A stretch of 14,059 nucleotides of DNA, from assembly GCA_910587945.1 (NCBI GenBank), contig CAJUNI010000059.1, forward strand, positions 1-14,059, written 5' to 3'. How positions within the stretch are numbered: position 1 is the stretch's first letter; each line of letters opens with the position of its first letter. Origin of the DNA: an uncultured Parvibacter sp. GTDB taxonomy: Bacteria; Actinomycetota; Coriobacteriia; Coriobacteriales; Eggerthellaceae. A model generated the notes under the pieces. That model made no database searches and was not told the origin of the DNA. It saw only the letters and a list, made by a program, of their open reading frames with translations. Shown here in pieces: positions 6,469 through 14,059 of the stretch. A program made the translations under genes and the position numbers.

Positions 6469-7440
6469 CTAATCATCACCCCGAGAAGATAGCCCGCTTC
6501 CGCCCCCTTTAGCCCGGATTTCTTCAGCCATTTTTTCAATGCGCCGCATCCGATGATTCACCGCCGACTTTGACAAAGGCGGGTCTGCGTGCTCCCCCAA
6601 CTCCTTTAAGGACGCCTCCTTAAAATGGGCCCGAAGCAGGATATATTCTTGAAGTGCTTCCGGAAGGTTTTCCAGTTCTACTTCTTCAAGCACGGTACGA
6701 ATATCGATGATTTGGCGAATGGCAGCATCCGTTGTTTTCTGCTGGTTGGCCAACTCAGCGTTGATTTGGCGATTCACGTCATTGCGCACGCTTTTAACCA
6801 CCCGCTCCTCTTCCATTCGAAGAGCCGCTCGGTGGGCGCCGGTATAAGCCAGAAACTCCAAAATGGCAGCGCCGCTTTTGAGGTACACCATGTAAGAGTT
6901 ACGCCGCTGCATAATTTTCCCTTGGATGCCCTTATCGGCCATCAGTGCCACAATGCCTTCAGCTAAGGCTTTGTTTTCCACGATGATCTCAAAATGAAAG
7001 TCGCTCTTGGGATTTGACACGAAGCCCCCACCCAGAAACACCCCGCGCAAGTAAGCGGCAGCGCAGCAGCTTTTTGCCACAAGATCAGGGTGTATCCCGA
7101 GTTCCAATCCCCCTTGATCAGAGAGCACTCCCATATCTTGCAAGGCTTGAGCAAGCCCTCGCTGGGCGGGTACTTCAATTAAGAAATTAGGTGTCTTATG
7201 AAGCACGCTGCGACGAATCGTAAGCTCGGTTTTCAAGTTGTACAACGCATGAAGTAGGCGAATCACAAGCCGCGCTACCGACGACGAATCGGTAGCTATC
7301 TCCATCCGATAATGGCCTTGCCCGCGAATAAACAGCGTGCCTTCCAGCCGCACTAAGGCTGCAAGGGTGGCTTTTTCGCAATGGGAACACTCGGGGGGAA
7401 CGTGTGCAAGCTCCTCTTTAACCTCTGCCGTAAAAGACAT
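6469..7440 (-). CDS. whiA: WhiA, DNA-binding protein with LAGLIDADG-like domain
   Basis: A 323-residue member of the WhiA family, known in Streptomyces as a sporulation and cell-division transcription factor and in Bacillus as a nucleoid-associated protein affecting division and chromosome segregation. It opens with the family's MSFTAEVKEEL. The LAGLIDADG-like fold includes AAYLRGVFLGGGFVSNP at 128-144, where the acidic nuclease residues are absent, as usual for WhiA. A helix-turn-helix near 276-303 (SLKELGEHADPPLSKSAVNHR) is the DNA-binding part. ATG 7440 lies 12 bases past the yvcK stop, whose TAG is part of the AGGGAG ribosome site. The rapZ-yvcK-whiA trio is conserved across Gram-positive bacteria. 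Here whiA directly precedes gap, the slot that CggR fills in Bacillus; control of gap by WhiA is not shown by the sequence. Confidence 0.96.
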   Translation of the reverse strand: MSFTAEVKEELAHVPPECSHCEKATLAALVRLEGTLFIRGQGHYRMEIATDSSSVARLVIRLLHALYNLKTELTIRRSVLHKTPNFLIEVPAQRGLAQALQDMGVLSDQGGLELGIHPDLVAKSCCAAAYLRGVFLGGGFVSNPKSDFHFEIIVENKALAEGIVALMADKGIQGKIMQRRNSYMVYLKSGAAILEFLAYTGAHRAALRMEEERVVKSVRNDVNRQINAELANQQKTTDAAIRQIIDIRTVLEEVELENLPEALQEYILLRAHFKEASLKELGEHADPPLSKSAVNHRMRRIEKMAEEIRAKGGGSGLSSRGDD

Positions 7441-7452
7441 AGTGCAAGCTCC

Positions 7453-8583
7453 CTAGTTGATGCGATTACGGAACCGACACATGCGAATCACATCTCCAAA
7501 AGCCTCGCGCAATGCCTGGGGTGAATGCCAGGTTGGGTTATTCCCATCGGCCAAATTACGCGCGATCACCACAGGGCCCGCCGATTGAATGGCCAGCATG
7601 TCGCGATAATCAATGGCCACCGAGCGCACCGGCTCAGGGGTTTGTTTGGAGGCGGCTTCTTCCACCATGACGTGATAGTGGTCATCCACAACGGTCTCGG
7701 CCTTGATGGGTTCGGGGCTGTGCACCAACATGTAATCAATGAGGCCATCCATGCCATGATCCACCAATGCCTGGAAGTGCTCCAACGCTGTAAGACCCCA
7801 GGTCTCCCCTTGAACATCCGCTAAGGAACATACGAACAAAACCCGACCGCGGGATCGACGGATTGCTTCTGTGATACCCGGCACCAAAAGGTTCGGAATG
7901 ATTGAAGTAAAGAGCGACCCAGGGCCAAGGACGATCAAGTCGGCATCTTCGATTGCATCAATAGCGGGTTGGTAGGGACGAATTTGCCCCTCTTCCCCTT
8001 TAAGTGCCACCCAATCGAGGGCTGTTTTCGAATGGCAGGCTACCGCTTGGCCATCCAACAGACGGCCATCGCGCGTTTGTGCCACTAACGTGACATGATC
8101 CAAAGTTGAGGGATAGACATGGCCCTGGGCATCCAGCAAGCGCTCACAAATGGCAATGGCTTCCGGGAATGAGCCACAGGCATCTTCTAGGCCTGCAAGG
8201 AGTAAATTGCCCAAAGCATGATCGCGCGCCACTGCAAACCGATACTTAAAAACTTTCACTAAAGGATCGTTAGGGTTGCGCGCAAAGGCAGCAATGCATT
8301 TGCGGATATCGCCAGGAGGCGTGACATCAGCCTCTTCGCGCAGAATGCCGGTGGAGCCACCGTCATCAGCCATAGCCACCACCGCACTGGTGGTAGCCCC
8401 CAACGACAGCAACGTACGAATGGACATGGGAGCCCCCGTGCCTCCCCCAATCACTACTGCTTTAATGGCGCCGGCAGCATCCCGAGAAAACCCTCGAGGG
8501 ATTGCATCACGAAGAGCGGAAAACGCTGCTGTAGCGGAAGGATCTATGCGAAAGGGCTGGCGCTTACTCGGACGCGGGCTCAC
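7453..8583 (-). CDS. yvcK: YvcK/CofD-like protein (gluconeogenesis factor family)
   Basis: A 376-residue YvcK-family protein. In Bacillus, Listeria and Mycobacterium these bind UDP-sugars such as UDP-GlcNAc and link carbon metabolism to peptidoglycan synthesis and cell shape. Family motifs: VVIGGGTGAP at 43-52, MADDGGSTGILR at 71-82, PPGDIRKC at 89-96, GNLLLAGLE, and GPGSLFTSIIPNLLVPGI. The GTG start at 8583 shares GTGA with the rapZ stop and has GGGAG six bases upstream, so translational coupling is likely. About 40 residues precede the first glycine motif, whereas typical members start only a few residues before it; no alternative start with a ribosome site lies between, so I keep the extension, which looks polar and probably flexible. 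Confidence 0.95.
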   Translation of the reverse strand: MSPRPSKRQPFRIDPSATAAFSALRDAIPRGFSRDAAGAIKAVVIGGGTGAPMSIRTLLSLGATTSAVVAMADDGGSTGILREEADVTPPGDIRKCIAAFARNPNDPLVKVFKYRFAVARDHALGNLLLAGLEDACGSFPEAIAICERLLDAQGHVYPSTLDHVTLVAQTRDGRLLDGQAVACHSKTALDWVALKGEEGQIRPYQPAIDAIEDADLIVLGPGSLFTSIIPNLLVPGITEAIRRSRGRVLFVCSLADVQGETWGLTALEHFQALVDHGMDGLIDYMLVHSPEPIKAETVVDDHYHVMVEEAASKQTPEPVRSVAIDYRDMLAIQSAGPVVIARNLADGNNPTWHSPQALREAFGDVIRMCRFRNRIN

Positions 8584-9536
8584 TGCTTGCTCCCTGCCGC
8601 AAGCGCCAAATCACGATGGGCCACCGAAACGCGATAGCCTTTCGACTTCAAGTAATCCCCCGTGGCCTCAGCCAACGCAACCGAGCGGTGCTGACCTCCG
8701 GTGCAGCCAACGGCAATGGCCAGCTGTTGCTTTCCTTCGGCCACATAGCCAGGCATCACTACATCTAGCAAGTCTTTCCAGCGGGCCAGAAACTCCGTGG
8801 TCTCCTCGCGAAACATCACGTAGTCGCGCACCGGCGCATCTAGGCCCGTTAAGGGACGCAGCTCAGGGTCGTAATAGGGATTGGGCAAAAACCGCACATC
8901 CATGACCAGATCCGCATCAAGAGGCGCCCCATGCTTAAACCCAAAGGAATAGACCGACACCGAAAGCCCACGCCGCTTACTACCACTCCCAAAGGATTGG
9001 CGCAGCGTAGAGCGCAGGTTTTGGGGCAGCATACTGGTGGTATCAATGACCACATCCGCAGAATCACGTAGATCCATAAGCAATTGCCGCTCCCGCTGAA
9101 TACCCTGGGAAATAGTAGTGCCATCAAGACACATGGGATGACGGCGTCGCGATGACTTGTAGCGGGCAATGAGCTTTTCGTCAGCAGCATCTAAAAACAC
9201 CGTCGAGCAGTTAATCCCGTTGGCCTTCATGAATGCCAGTTTTTCCGCCAGCTCAGAGAAATACTCACGATTGCGCACATCACAAACTACCGCAACGCGT
9301 TCGAGCTTCTTCGCGGACTGATCCACCGGTTCATTCTCTAATGCCGGGTAATCCGCACGCATCAGGCTCATCATGTTAGGGATAAGACTTGCCGGCAGAT
9401 TATCTACGCAGTAATACCCCAAATCCTCAAACACGTGCATGGCTTCCGTACGACCAGCGCCGCTCATGCCCGTAATAATTACTAAATCCGGAAGTGTCGA
9501 GGTTTCATCTACTTCTACCGTAAGGGATGAGTCCAT
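8580..9536 (-). CDS. rapZ: RapZ/YvcJ family nucleotide-binding protein
   Basis: A 318-residue P-loop protein. E. coli RapZ binds the small RNAs GlmY and GlmZ with RNase E to control glucosamine-6-phosphate synthase; Bacillus YvcJ hydrolyses nucleotides and affects competence. The Walker A loop is GMSGAGRT at 23-30, with arginine where many members have lysine, a variant I believe is common in actinobacterial RapZ. GYYCVDNLP follows at 40-48. The C-terminal domain shows SFGFKHGAP, DVRFLPNPYYDPELRPLTG and GCTGGQHRSVAL. ATG 9536 follows AAGGTG. Its stop overlaps the yvcK start by four bases. A GlmZ-type partner RNA is not expected in this lineage, so the local function is uncertain beyond nucleotide binding in the cell-envelope-related rapZ-yvcK-whiA unit. 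Confidence 0.95.
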   Translation of the reverse strand: MDSSLTVEVDETSTLPDLVIITGMSGAGRTEAMHVFEDLGYYCVDNLPASLIPNMMSLMRADYPALENEPVDQSAKKLERVAVVCDVRNREYFSELAEKLAFMKANGINCSTVFLDAADEKLIARYKSSRRRHPMCLDGTTISQGIQRERQLLMDLRDSADVVIDTTSMLPQNLRSTLRQSFGSGSKRRGLSVSVYSFGFKHGAPLDADLVMDVRFLPNPYYDPELRPLTGLDAPVRDYVMFREETTEFLARWKDLLDVVMPGYVAEGKQQLAIAVGCTGGQHRSVALAEATGDYLKSKGYRVSVAHRDLALAAGSKQ

Positions 9537-9605
9537 CGTGCACCTTCTTTCTTGATCTATCTCAAAAGCAACGCATTCTGAGGCCTAATGACCTCCCATG
9601 CCTGT

Positions 9606-10307
9606 CTATTCCGTAGTTGAAGTCGATTCGTTTACCGCGTCTTCAACCTGTTCCGTAAGTTCTGTTTCACCATTGTACTGCGTCAGCACCCGATACAGTT
9701 CTTCAGCCACATCTCCTGGAATTACCTTGGCATCTTTTAGCTCATCAAGAGTGGCCGCCTTCAAATTCTTAAACGACTTGAAATGCTTCATGAGCGCTTT
9801 TTTGCGCACCGGTCCGAGCCCTGCCACTTCATCAAGAATAGAAGCGGTCATTCCTTTTCCACGAAGCTGACGATGATAGGTAATGGCAAACCGATGGGCC
9901 TCGTCACGCACTTGCTTCACCAAATAAAGGGACGCGGATCCTCCCGGCAATACCACCGGACCCGTATCCTGCCAAGGCACAAAGAGTTCTTCATCTCGCT
10001 TGGCCAAGCCCGCTATGGCAATATCGTCGATACCCATTTCTTCAAACATTTCCAGCGCAGCACTGAGCTGCGGCTTGCCACCGTCCAGAATAATGAGATC
10101 CGGCTTGGAGCCAAATCGTTCATCAGCCATACGCTCCGGATCATAGCGACGCCGCATGACTTCTTGCATCGACAGAAAGTCATTGGCCTCATCTAAGGGC
10201 GTTTTAATACGGAAGCGGCGATACTGATTTTTATCAGGCTTTCCTCCCGTAAACACCACCATTGACGCTACGGTATAGGAACCGTGGATGGTGGAAATAT
10301 CGAGCAT
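9606..10307 (-). CDS. uvrC: UvrC C-terminal part (downstream of frameshift)
   Basis: This 233-residue frame is the second half of UvrC, in a different frame from the first half. It opens LDISTIHGSYTVASMVVF, the start of the RNase H-like domain that makes the 5' incision; the aspartate of DIS is the first catalytic carboxylate (D399 in E. coli). LIILDGGKPQLSAA and DEAHRFAITYHR carry further catalytic residues. The tandem helix-hairpin-helix region lies near the C-terminus (ILDEVAGLGPVRKKALMKHF...). The ATG at 10307 is inside the codons for IEC of the upstream frame, has no ribosome site, and is a by-product of the lost base. It overlaps the upstream fragment by 40 bases. The domains look intact, so the break is recent, a sequence error, or bypassed during translation. 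Confidence 0.88.
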   Translation of the reverse strand: MLDISTIHGSYTVASMVVFTGGKPDKNQYRRFRIKTPLDEANDFLSMQEVMRRRYDPERMADERFGSKPDLIILDGGKPQLSAALEMFEEMGIDDIAIAGLAKRDEELFVPWQDTGPVVLPGGSASLYLVKQVRDEAHRFAITYHRQLRGKGMTASILDEVAGLGPVRKKALMKHFKSFKNLKAATLDELKDAKVIPGDVAEELYRVLTQYNGETELTEQVEDAVNESTSTTE

Positions 10308-11647
10308 TCAATGCGCATAGGAGGCTCTTCAAGGGCGAGCGCACTTTCCAGCTGCAAAAGGGCATCGTTTACCCGCTTATCATCGTAGTTCGTACGCACC
10401 TTATAACGCATAAGAGCATGGCGAGCATTCTTTTCAGCCATGGCTAGAAGCTCGGCCTTTTCACCCCGCTGAGGCTCGACAAAACGCACTTTTGCACCGT
10501 GGGATGAATCCAGGCGCTCGGTAAGCCAATCTTCAATTACCTCGGCATCCTCGGGAGCTTGAGCCACAATAACGTCCCGCGGTATAGACTCGGTCACATC
10601 GTAGTAGCGAAGCATGAAATTGCGCAGCAGATCAAGATCAGGAACATCTCGGCCCTTGTTCAAAATGAACTCATTGGAGTTAATGATGCGGCCTTCGCGA
10701 ATGATAAGAACATGGACGCCCGCAATGGTTTCCTCACGAAAGATGCCAATGACATCGGCATTCAAGTCGCGTTCCGAAACCGCATGCTGCTTATCGTTCA
10801 GGGATTGAATGGTGTCAATGCGCCCTTTGATGCGCGCTGCCCGCTCAAAATCAAGATCCGCCGCCGCTTCTTCCATTTCCGCCCGCAGCGACTGAATGAA
10901 CTCCTCTCGGTGGCCGGCCAAAAACCGCTCTACCAAACGCACATTGTGCTGATACTGCTCAGGGTCGATCCATCCGCAACAAGCTCCGGGTCCCAATCCC
11001 ACATGAGCGTCAAAACAAGGGCGCTCAGTTCCGCCCTCTTGGGGAAGCGTTCCCCCGCGCTCCAAATCGCGCGTAAGCTTGCGCCATTCCGCACAGGAAG
11101 CCGAACAAAGCGGGACTACGCGACGGACAATATCGGCCATCTCTCGGGCCGCCCGGGAATCGGTGTAGGGTCCGAAGTAACGCGTATCGGGGCGATGACG
11201 CTCTCGGGTGTATTTGATAGCGGGAAAGACGTCTCCCTTAGTCAATGCCAAAAACGGATAGCTCTTATCGTCTTTGAAGTCGGCATTAAAGAAGGGGGCG
11301 TATTGATTGATGAGGTTCTTTTCGAGCACCAGCGATTCGTGCTCATTGGACACAACGAGATAGTCGAAAGAGTCAATCTGGTCCACGAGCAATGGGATCT
11401 TCGCGCGCTCATCTTGAAATGTAAGGTATTGGCGCATGCGAGCTCGTAATTGCTTAGCTTTGCCCACATAGATGACTTCGCCTTCAGCGTTTTTCCAAAG
11501 GTAGACACCGGGTTCAGTGGGCACGCTGGAGAGCTCCCGCTTCAGCCGCTCAAGTTTTTGCTCTTGGGTCTCTGATACGCGAGTGGAGGAGTCCTTTTCG
11601 CCCAGAACTTCCCCGTCAGATTGAAAATGTGTTTCGTTTTTATTCAT
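10268..11647 (-). CDS. uvrC: UvrC N-terminal part (upstream of frameshift)
   Basis: A 459-residue frame holding the N-terminal two thirds of excinuclease subunit UvrC, which with UvrA and UvrB cuts on both sides of DNA lesions. The GIY-YIG nuclease (3' incision) spans about 40-120: GVY at 47-49, YVG at 60-62, and the metal-binding glutamate of the LVLEKNLI motif, E109. A cysteine region at 181-224 follows, then the UVR motif that contacts UvrB (AAADLDFERAARIKGRI, about 261-277). The true sequence ends at MRIEC (444-448); the last 11 residues are out of frame. About 40 polar residues precede the usual family start. The ATG at 11647 has no clear ribosome site, but TACAAT six bases upstream suggests a leaderless mRNA. 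lhr lies 72 bases upstream. Confidence 0.9.
   Translation of the reverse strand: MNKNETHFQSDGEVLGEKDSSTRVSETQEQKLERLKRELSSVPTEPGVYLWKNAEGEVIYVGKAKQLRARMRQYLTFQDERAKIPLLVDQIDSFDYLVVSNEHESLVLEKNLINQYAPFFNADFKDDKSYPFLALTKGDVFPAIKYTRERHRPDTRYFGPYTDSRAAREMADIVRRVVPLCSASCAEWRKLTRDLERGGTLPQEGGTERPCFDAHVGLGPGACCGWIDPEQYQHNVRLVERFLAGHREEFIQSLRAEMEEAAADLDFERAARIKGRIDTIQSLNDKQHAVSERDLNADVIGIFREETIAGVHVLIIREGRIINSNEFILNKGRDVPDLDLLRNFMLRYYDVTESIPRDVIVAQAPEDAEVIEDWLTERLDSSHGAKVRFVEPQRGEKAELLAMAEKNARHALMRYKVRTNYDDKRVNDALLQLESALALEEPPMRIECSIFPPSTVPIP
10298..10309 (-). other. uvrC: Frameshift point in uvrC (one base missing)
   Basis: The minus strand reads GAA TGC TCG ATA TTT in the upstream frame. UvrC proteins have IEC-F/Y-DIS here, which needs GAA TGC TTC GAT ATT. 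Adding one T near 10303 restores a single frame of about 680 codons from 11647 to 9606, a normal UvrC length. There is no homopolymer slip site of seven A or T, and no downstream stem-loop was recognised that would suggest programmed shifting. Confidence 0.85.
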
Positions 11648-11653
11648 AGTTTC

Positions 11654-11659
11654 ATTGTA
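11654..11659 (-). promoter_or_regulatory. Candidate -10 element of uvrC, leaderless arrangement
   Basis: TACAAT on the minus strand matches the -10 consensus at five of six positions and ends six bases before the uvrC ATG, so transcription would start at or next to the ATG. No convincing -35 box is found at 16-18 bases. The 72-base space between lhr and uvrC holds no terminator, so read-through from lhr is the alternative. Confidence 0.35.
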
Positions 11660-11719
11660 GCCCAGGGGTGGTGGAGCTTCTTTCTGTCACGGTTGGCTCC
11701 CACGCATTCCCCATGACTA

Positions 11720-14059
11720 CTAAAACGTCGAAAGGTATAAGCGCATCCCGTTAGTGCTCAGCACAAACCCTACCGATTTCAAAAGGTCAACAACAGGGGC
11801 GGCCAAAACGTCCTGGCCGTTCCAATACTTCACAAGTAGCTTTTCCCGAAGGGCTTGAGCGCCGCGGCGTTGGGCCATCTGTTGCAATGCGCTCACCAGG
11901 CCATGAAGCGCCTGAGTCACCCGTTCCTTGTCAGCACTAAAACAGATTAGTGAGGACAGATGAGGAGCCGCCCAGAGCGCGAGCTGCCCATCTATAAGCA
12001 CACCATAGGCACCTTGGCAGCGCCGTGGCTTAGCCGCCGTACCTCGCTCTTGTTCGCCATCTAGTGAAGGAAGCTGATCCCCGTCATCGTTGCTGGCGGA
12101 GAATTCCCTGGGTTCGGCTAGTGGCGGCCAGGGAAGAGCAGCCCCGTAGAGGAAGAGCGGGTCTTCGCAGGGTAAAACGACTATTCCCTGATGATAGGTT
12201 TCATGGGCTTCAAAATCCCGTAGCCGCTCTACCGCCTCCCGGCGGGCAAACTGCAACGGACCCAGCCCCTCCACAAAGGAGCCTGACACCACTTCCCCAC
12301 GCTCTTCCATGGAACGAAGAACGGGCAGCAGCATCTCAAAACCACCAGGAACTTCCGCCGTACGCGCAATAGCGGGAGTTATGACCCCATAGCGATCAAG
12401 CAATGACTCTACCAGGTTGAGCGCGCGTAGCGTTGAGGAGACCAGAGGCGTTGCCACCACGGCCCACTGACCAGCCAAGGCTTCGTCTTGAGCCCGGTTG
12501 GCCTGCAGCCGCTCTGCCACCGCACTTCGGGCTGCCGCCTTCGCTTCCCGATACATACTGCGAGTTCGCCGGCTGGAAACTCGGCGTCGGGTAGGAAGCT
12601 CTTCCCTTGTGCGGCCTCTTCCTGCCGCAGTGCGCGCAGCCCCCACTCGTCCGTGAGCGCGTACAAAGCCCAGGCGATCCGATATCAATGCGCCGGTGCG
12701 GGCAAGATGCTCAAAGAGCGTTGGGAGCCGATCCTCTTCGGCGGCACTCCCCTGCACCTCTTGTTGGCGCAACCAATGCTCTTCCAAGGCGTCATAGCTG
12801 AGTGGCCCCTGGCTGCGTAGCAGCCTCAAAAGACGCTGGATAGCCGTAGGTAGATCGGGCTCGCGCGCTGGGTCTTGTTCGGTCGTTAGTTCCTCTTCGG
12901 GGGCTCCGGTCAGCTCCTGGGGTGCGAAGGGAGAATCGGTGGGATATAACGCCACCCTGAATTCGCCCTCTTTATCTTCCTGTCCCCACCAACAAAGTTC
13001 GCCCGTTTCCATCAGCTGATCGAGATAGCTCGGTTTATAGTCGGACACCCGCACCGGAAGGATAACCTCTTCGAGCAGTTTCGGGTCCAGTGCCACTCCC
13101 TCAAACAGAGCAAGAACGGCCGCAACCTCGTCAAGGGCGCGCTCTTCCTCCGCCGATATTAGGCGGCCTCGGACGGCACTCCCCTTGGCTTCGTTCCGGC
13201 GGGGATCCTGGGGCGCAACCAGCTGAAGGGCTTCTAGGAATCGCAGGTAGGTTGAAGTTGAAACAGCCTGAGCCTCTTGGCGGGCTTTCTTCAACGAACG
13301 CTGGCGCCACCGCCGCAAGATGGATGCTTCAGCCCAGCGATCGTGCCCATCCAGAGCTACAAAAGTTCCTTCTCCTTGAGCGTTTTGAAGAAACTCAGAC
13401 ACCAGGGCAGGCCCAAAGCCACAATGCTCTGCCACCTCATCCACCGTAAAGGAACTATGGGTACGACCATAGCGTCCAATTAGGCCTTGAAGCAGCATCG
13501 CTGAATCAACATTCGCACCCGCGGCGCGCTCGCTCAGCCAGGACGGAAGAGACACGCCTAACAGCCTATGCAAACGCAGCCCGTCATCGGCATCAGCCCA
13601 GAGCAGCGCTCCTCCTCGCTCAAAGGAAAAGATGCGATGATCCTGAGCTAATGATGCAAGCCAGGAGTTGACTTGTTCCGGCAAAAGCTGATCCGAGGTT
13701 GGTTCTGGGCCTGACTCTGGGGACGTCATGGTCATTCGCGCGCACAGCGCCTGGGTATCCATTGGCCCCAGGTTCCGCAACAGCAACGCCGCCGCTTCCA
13801 TGGACGCTGGCTTCTGATACGACCCCAAACTTTGCAACTGCTCCTCTAAAAGCCGCCCTTCTTCTGCGTCGAGCACCTCATCCCAAGGTACATCCCCCAA
13901 CAACTCCCCCAGCAACAGCGGATCCACGCTCAAGAGAGCCGTTTTTGTTTCCGCATGAGGTAGATCTCCTTCATAGAGATGTTCCCCCACATAGCCAAAC
14001 AGCAAGGGAGCCGCAAAGGGGGACGGTATGGTCGTTCGCGCTTCCTTAAGGGCGATCTC
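11720..14059 (-). CDS. lhr: Lhr-family ATP-dependent helicase, C-terminal half (5' end outside window)
   Basis: The frame stays open to the right edge, giving 779 codons of the 3' part of a very large protein; TTG 14005 is internal, not a start. The first visible residues, PSPFAAPLLFGYVGEHLYEGD, match the region just after the helicase and winged-helix core of Lhr proteins, followed by LLGELLGDVPWDEVLD. The rest matches the long Lhr C-terminal extension: GQWAVV, LLDRYGVITPAIA, VPGGFEMLLPVLRSMEERG, SFVEGLGPLQFARREA and YGAALPWPPL. A basic, arginine-rich linker sits before GQWAVV. Lhr is an ATP-driven 3'-to-5' helicase with an RNA:DNA preference, implicated in DNA repair in mycobacteria and E. 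coli. The motor motifs would be outside the window. Its position 72 bases upstream of uvrC on the same strand fits a repair role. Confidence 0.9.
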   Translation of the reverse strand, partial: EIALKEARTTIPSPFAAPLLFGYVGEHLYEGDLPHAETKTALLSVDPLLLGELLGDVPWDEVLDAEEGRLLEEQLQSLGSYQKPASMEAAALLLRNLGPMDTQALCARMTMTSPESGPEPTSDQLLPEQVNSWLASLAQDHRIFSFERGGALLWADADDGLRLHRLLGVSLPSWLSERAAGANVDSAMLLQGLIGRYGRTHSSFTVDEVAEHCGFGPALVSEFLQNAQGEGTFVALDGHDRWAEASILRRWRQRSLKKARQEAQAVSTSTYLRFLEALQLVAPQDPRRNEAKGSAVRGRLISAEEERALDEVAAVLALFEGVALDPKLLEEVILPVRVSDYKPSYLDQLMETGELCWWGQEDKEGEFRVALYPTDSPFAPQELTGAPEEELTTEQDPAREPDLPTAIQRLLRLLRSQGPLSYDALEEHWLRQQEVQGSAAEEDRLPTLFEHLARTGALISDRLGFVRAHGRVGAARTAAGRGRTREELPTRRRVSSRRTRSMYREAKAAARSAVAERLQANRAQDEALAGQWAVVATPLVSSTLRALNLVESLLDRYGVITPAIARTAEVPGGFEMLLPVLRSMEERGEVVSGSFVEGLGPLQFARREAVERLRDFEAHETYHQGIVVLPCEDPLFLYGAALPWPPLAEPREFSASNDDGDQLPSLDGEQERGTAAKPRRCQGAYGVLIDGQLALWAAPHLSSLICFSADKERVTQALHGLVSALQQMAQRRGAQALREKLLVKYWNGQDVLAAPVVDLLKSVGFVLSTNGMRLYLSTF

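Noticed and set aside
8276..8905. 209-residue plus-strand frame across yvcK and rapZ
   Set aside because: It spans two overlapping real genes on the other strand and has low-complexity, non-protein-like composition.
9606..10307. Independent gene starting MLDIS
   Set aside because: The start codon is made only by the frameshift, lacks a ribosome site, and cuts UvrC just before its catalytic aspartate.
10559..11449. 296-residue plus-strand frame opposite uvrC
   Set aside because: Antisense to the GIY-YIG and UVR domains of uvrC, with no ribosome site and no recognisable motif.
1..14059. A novel defence, mobile or biosynthetic system
   Set aside because: All genes belong to known housekeeping families on one strand, and no repeats, arrays or unassigned large frames remain.

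Overview
The window reads as an ordinary chromosomal housekeeping segment of an actinobacterium, most likely a moderate-GC member of the Coriobacteriia. The run uvrC–rapZ–yvcK–whiA–gap–pgk–tpiA–secG is the classic actinobacterial order. A cofactor-independent phosphoglycerate mutase gene (gpmI) sits between tpiA and secG, and base composition looks balanced rather than GC-rich. Genus cannot be decided from the sequence alone. Every gene I can support lies on the minus strand, so transcription runs right to left; the long plus-strand reading frames are shadows. No gene-free stretch exceeds about 120 bases.

Layout in the direction of transcription: (1) 14059–11720, the C-terminal half of a large Lhr-type helicase whose start lies off the right edge. 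(2) 11647–9606, uvrC, interrupted by a one-base loss at about 10303, exactly before the codon for a catalytic aspartate. (3) 9536–6469, rapZ, yvcK and whiA, tightly packed (4-base overlap, then a 12-base gap). (4) 6357–1551, four consecutive lower-glycolysis enzymes: gap, pgk, tpiA, gpmI. They carry the steps from triose phosphates to 2-phosphoglycerate; enolase is not here. Stem-loops with U-rich tails lie after gap and after tpiA, which suggests graded read-through or internal promoters rather than one uniform transcript. (5) secG with its own good sigma-70-type promoter, then tRNA-Leu(GAG) with a strong terminator. (6) An Isf-like flavoprotein with four cysteines, and 24 bases further on the start of a cation diffusion facilitator running off the left edge.

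I found no mobile element, CRISPR array, phage gene or defence system, and no convincing undescribed system. The observations most worth following are the uvrC frameshift, the altered iron-sulfur cysteine pattern in UvrC, the terminators inside the glycolytic run, and an unexplained protein-like open frame between gpmI and secG.
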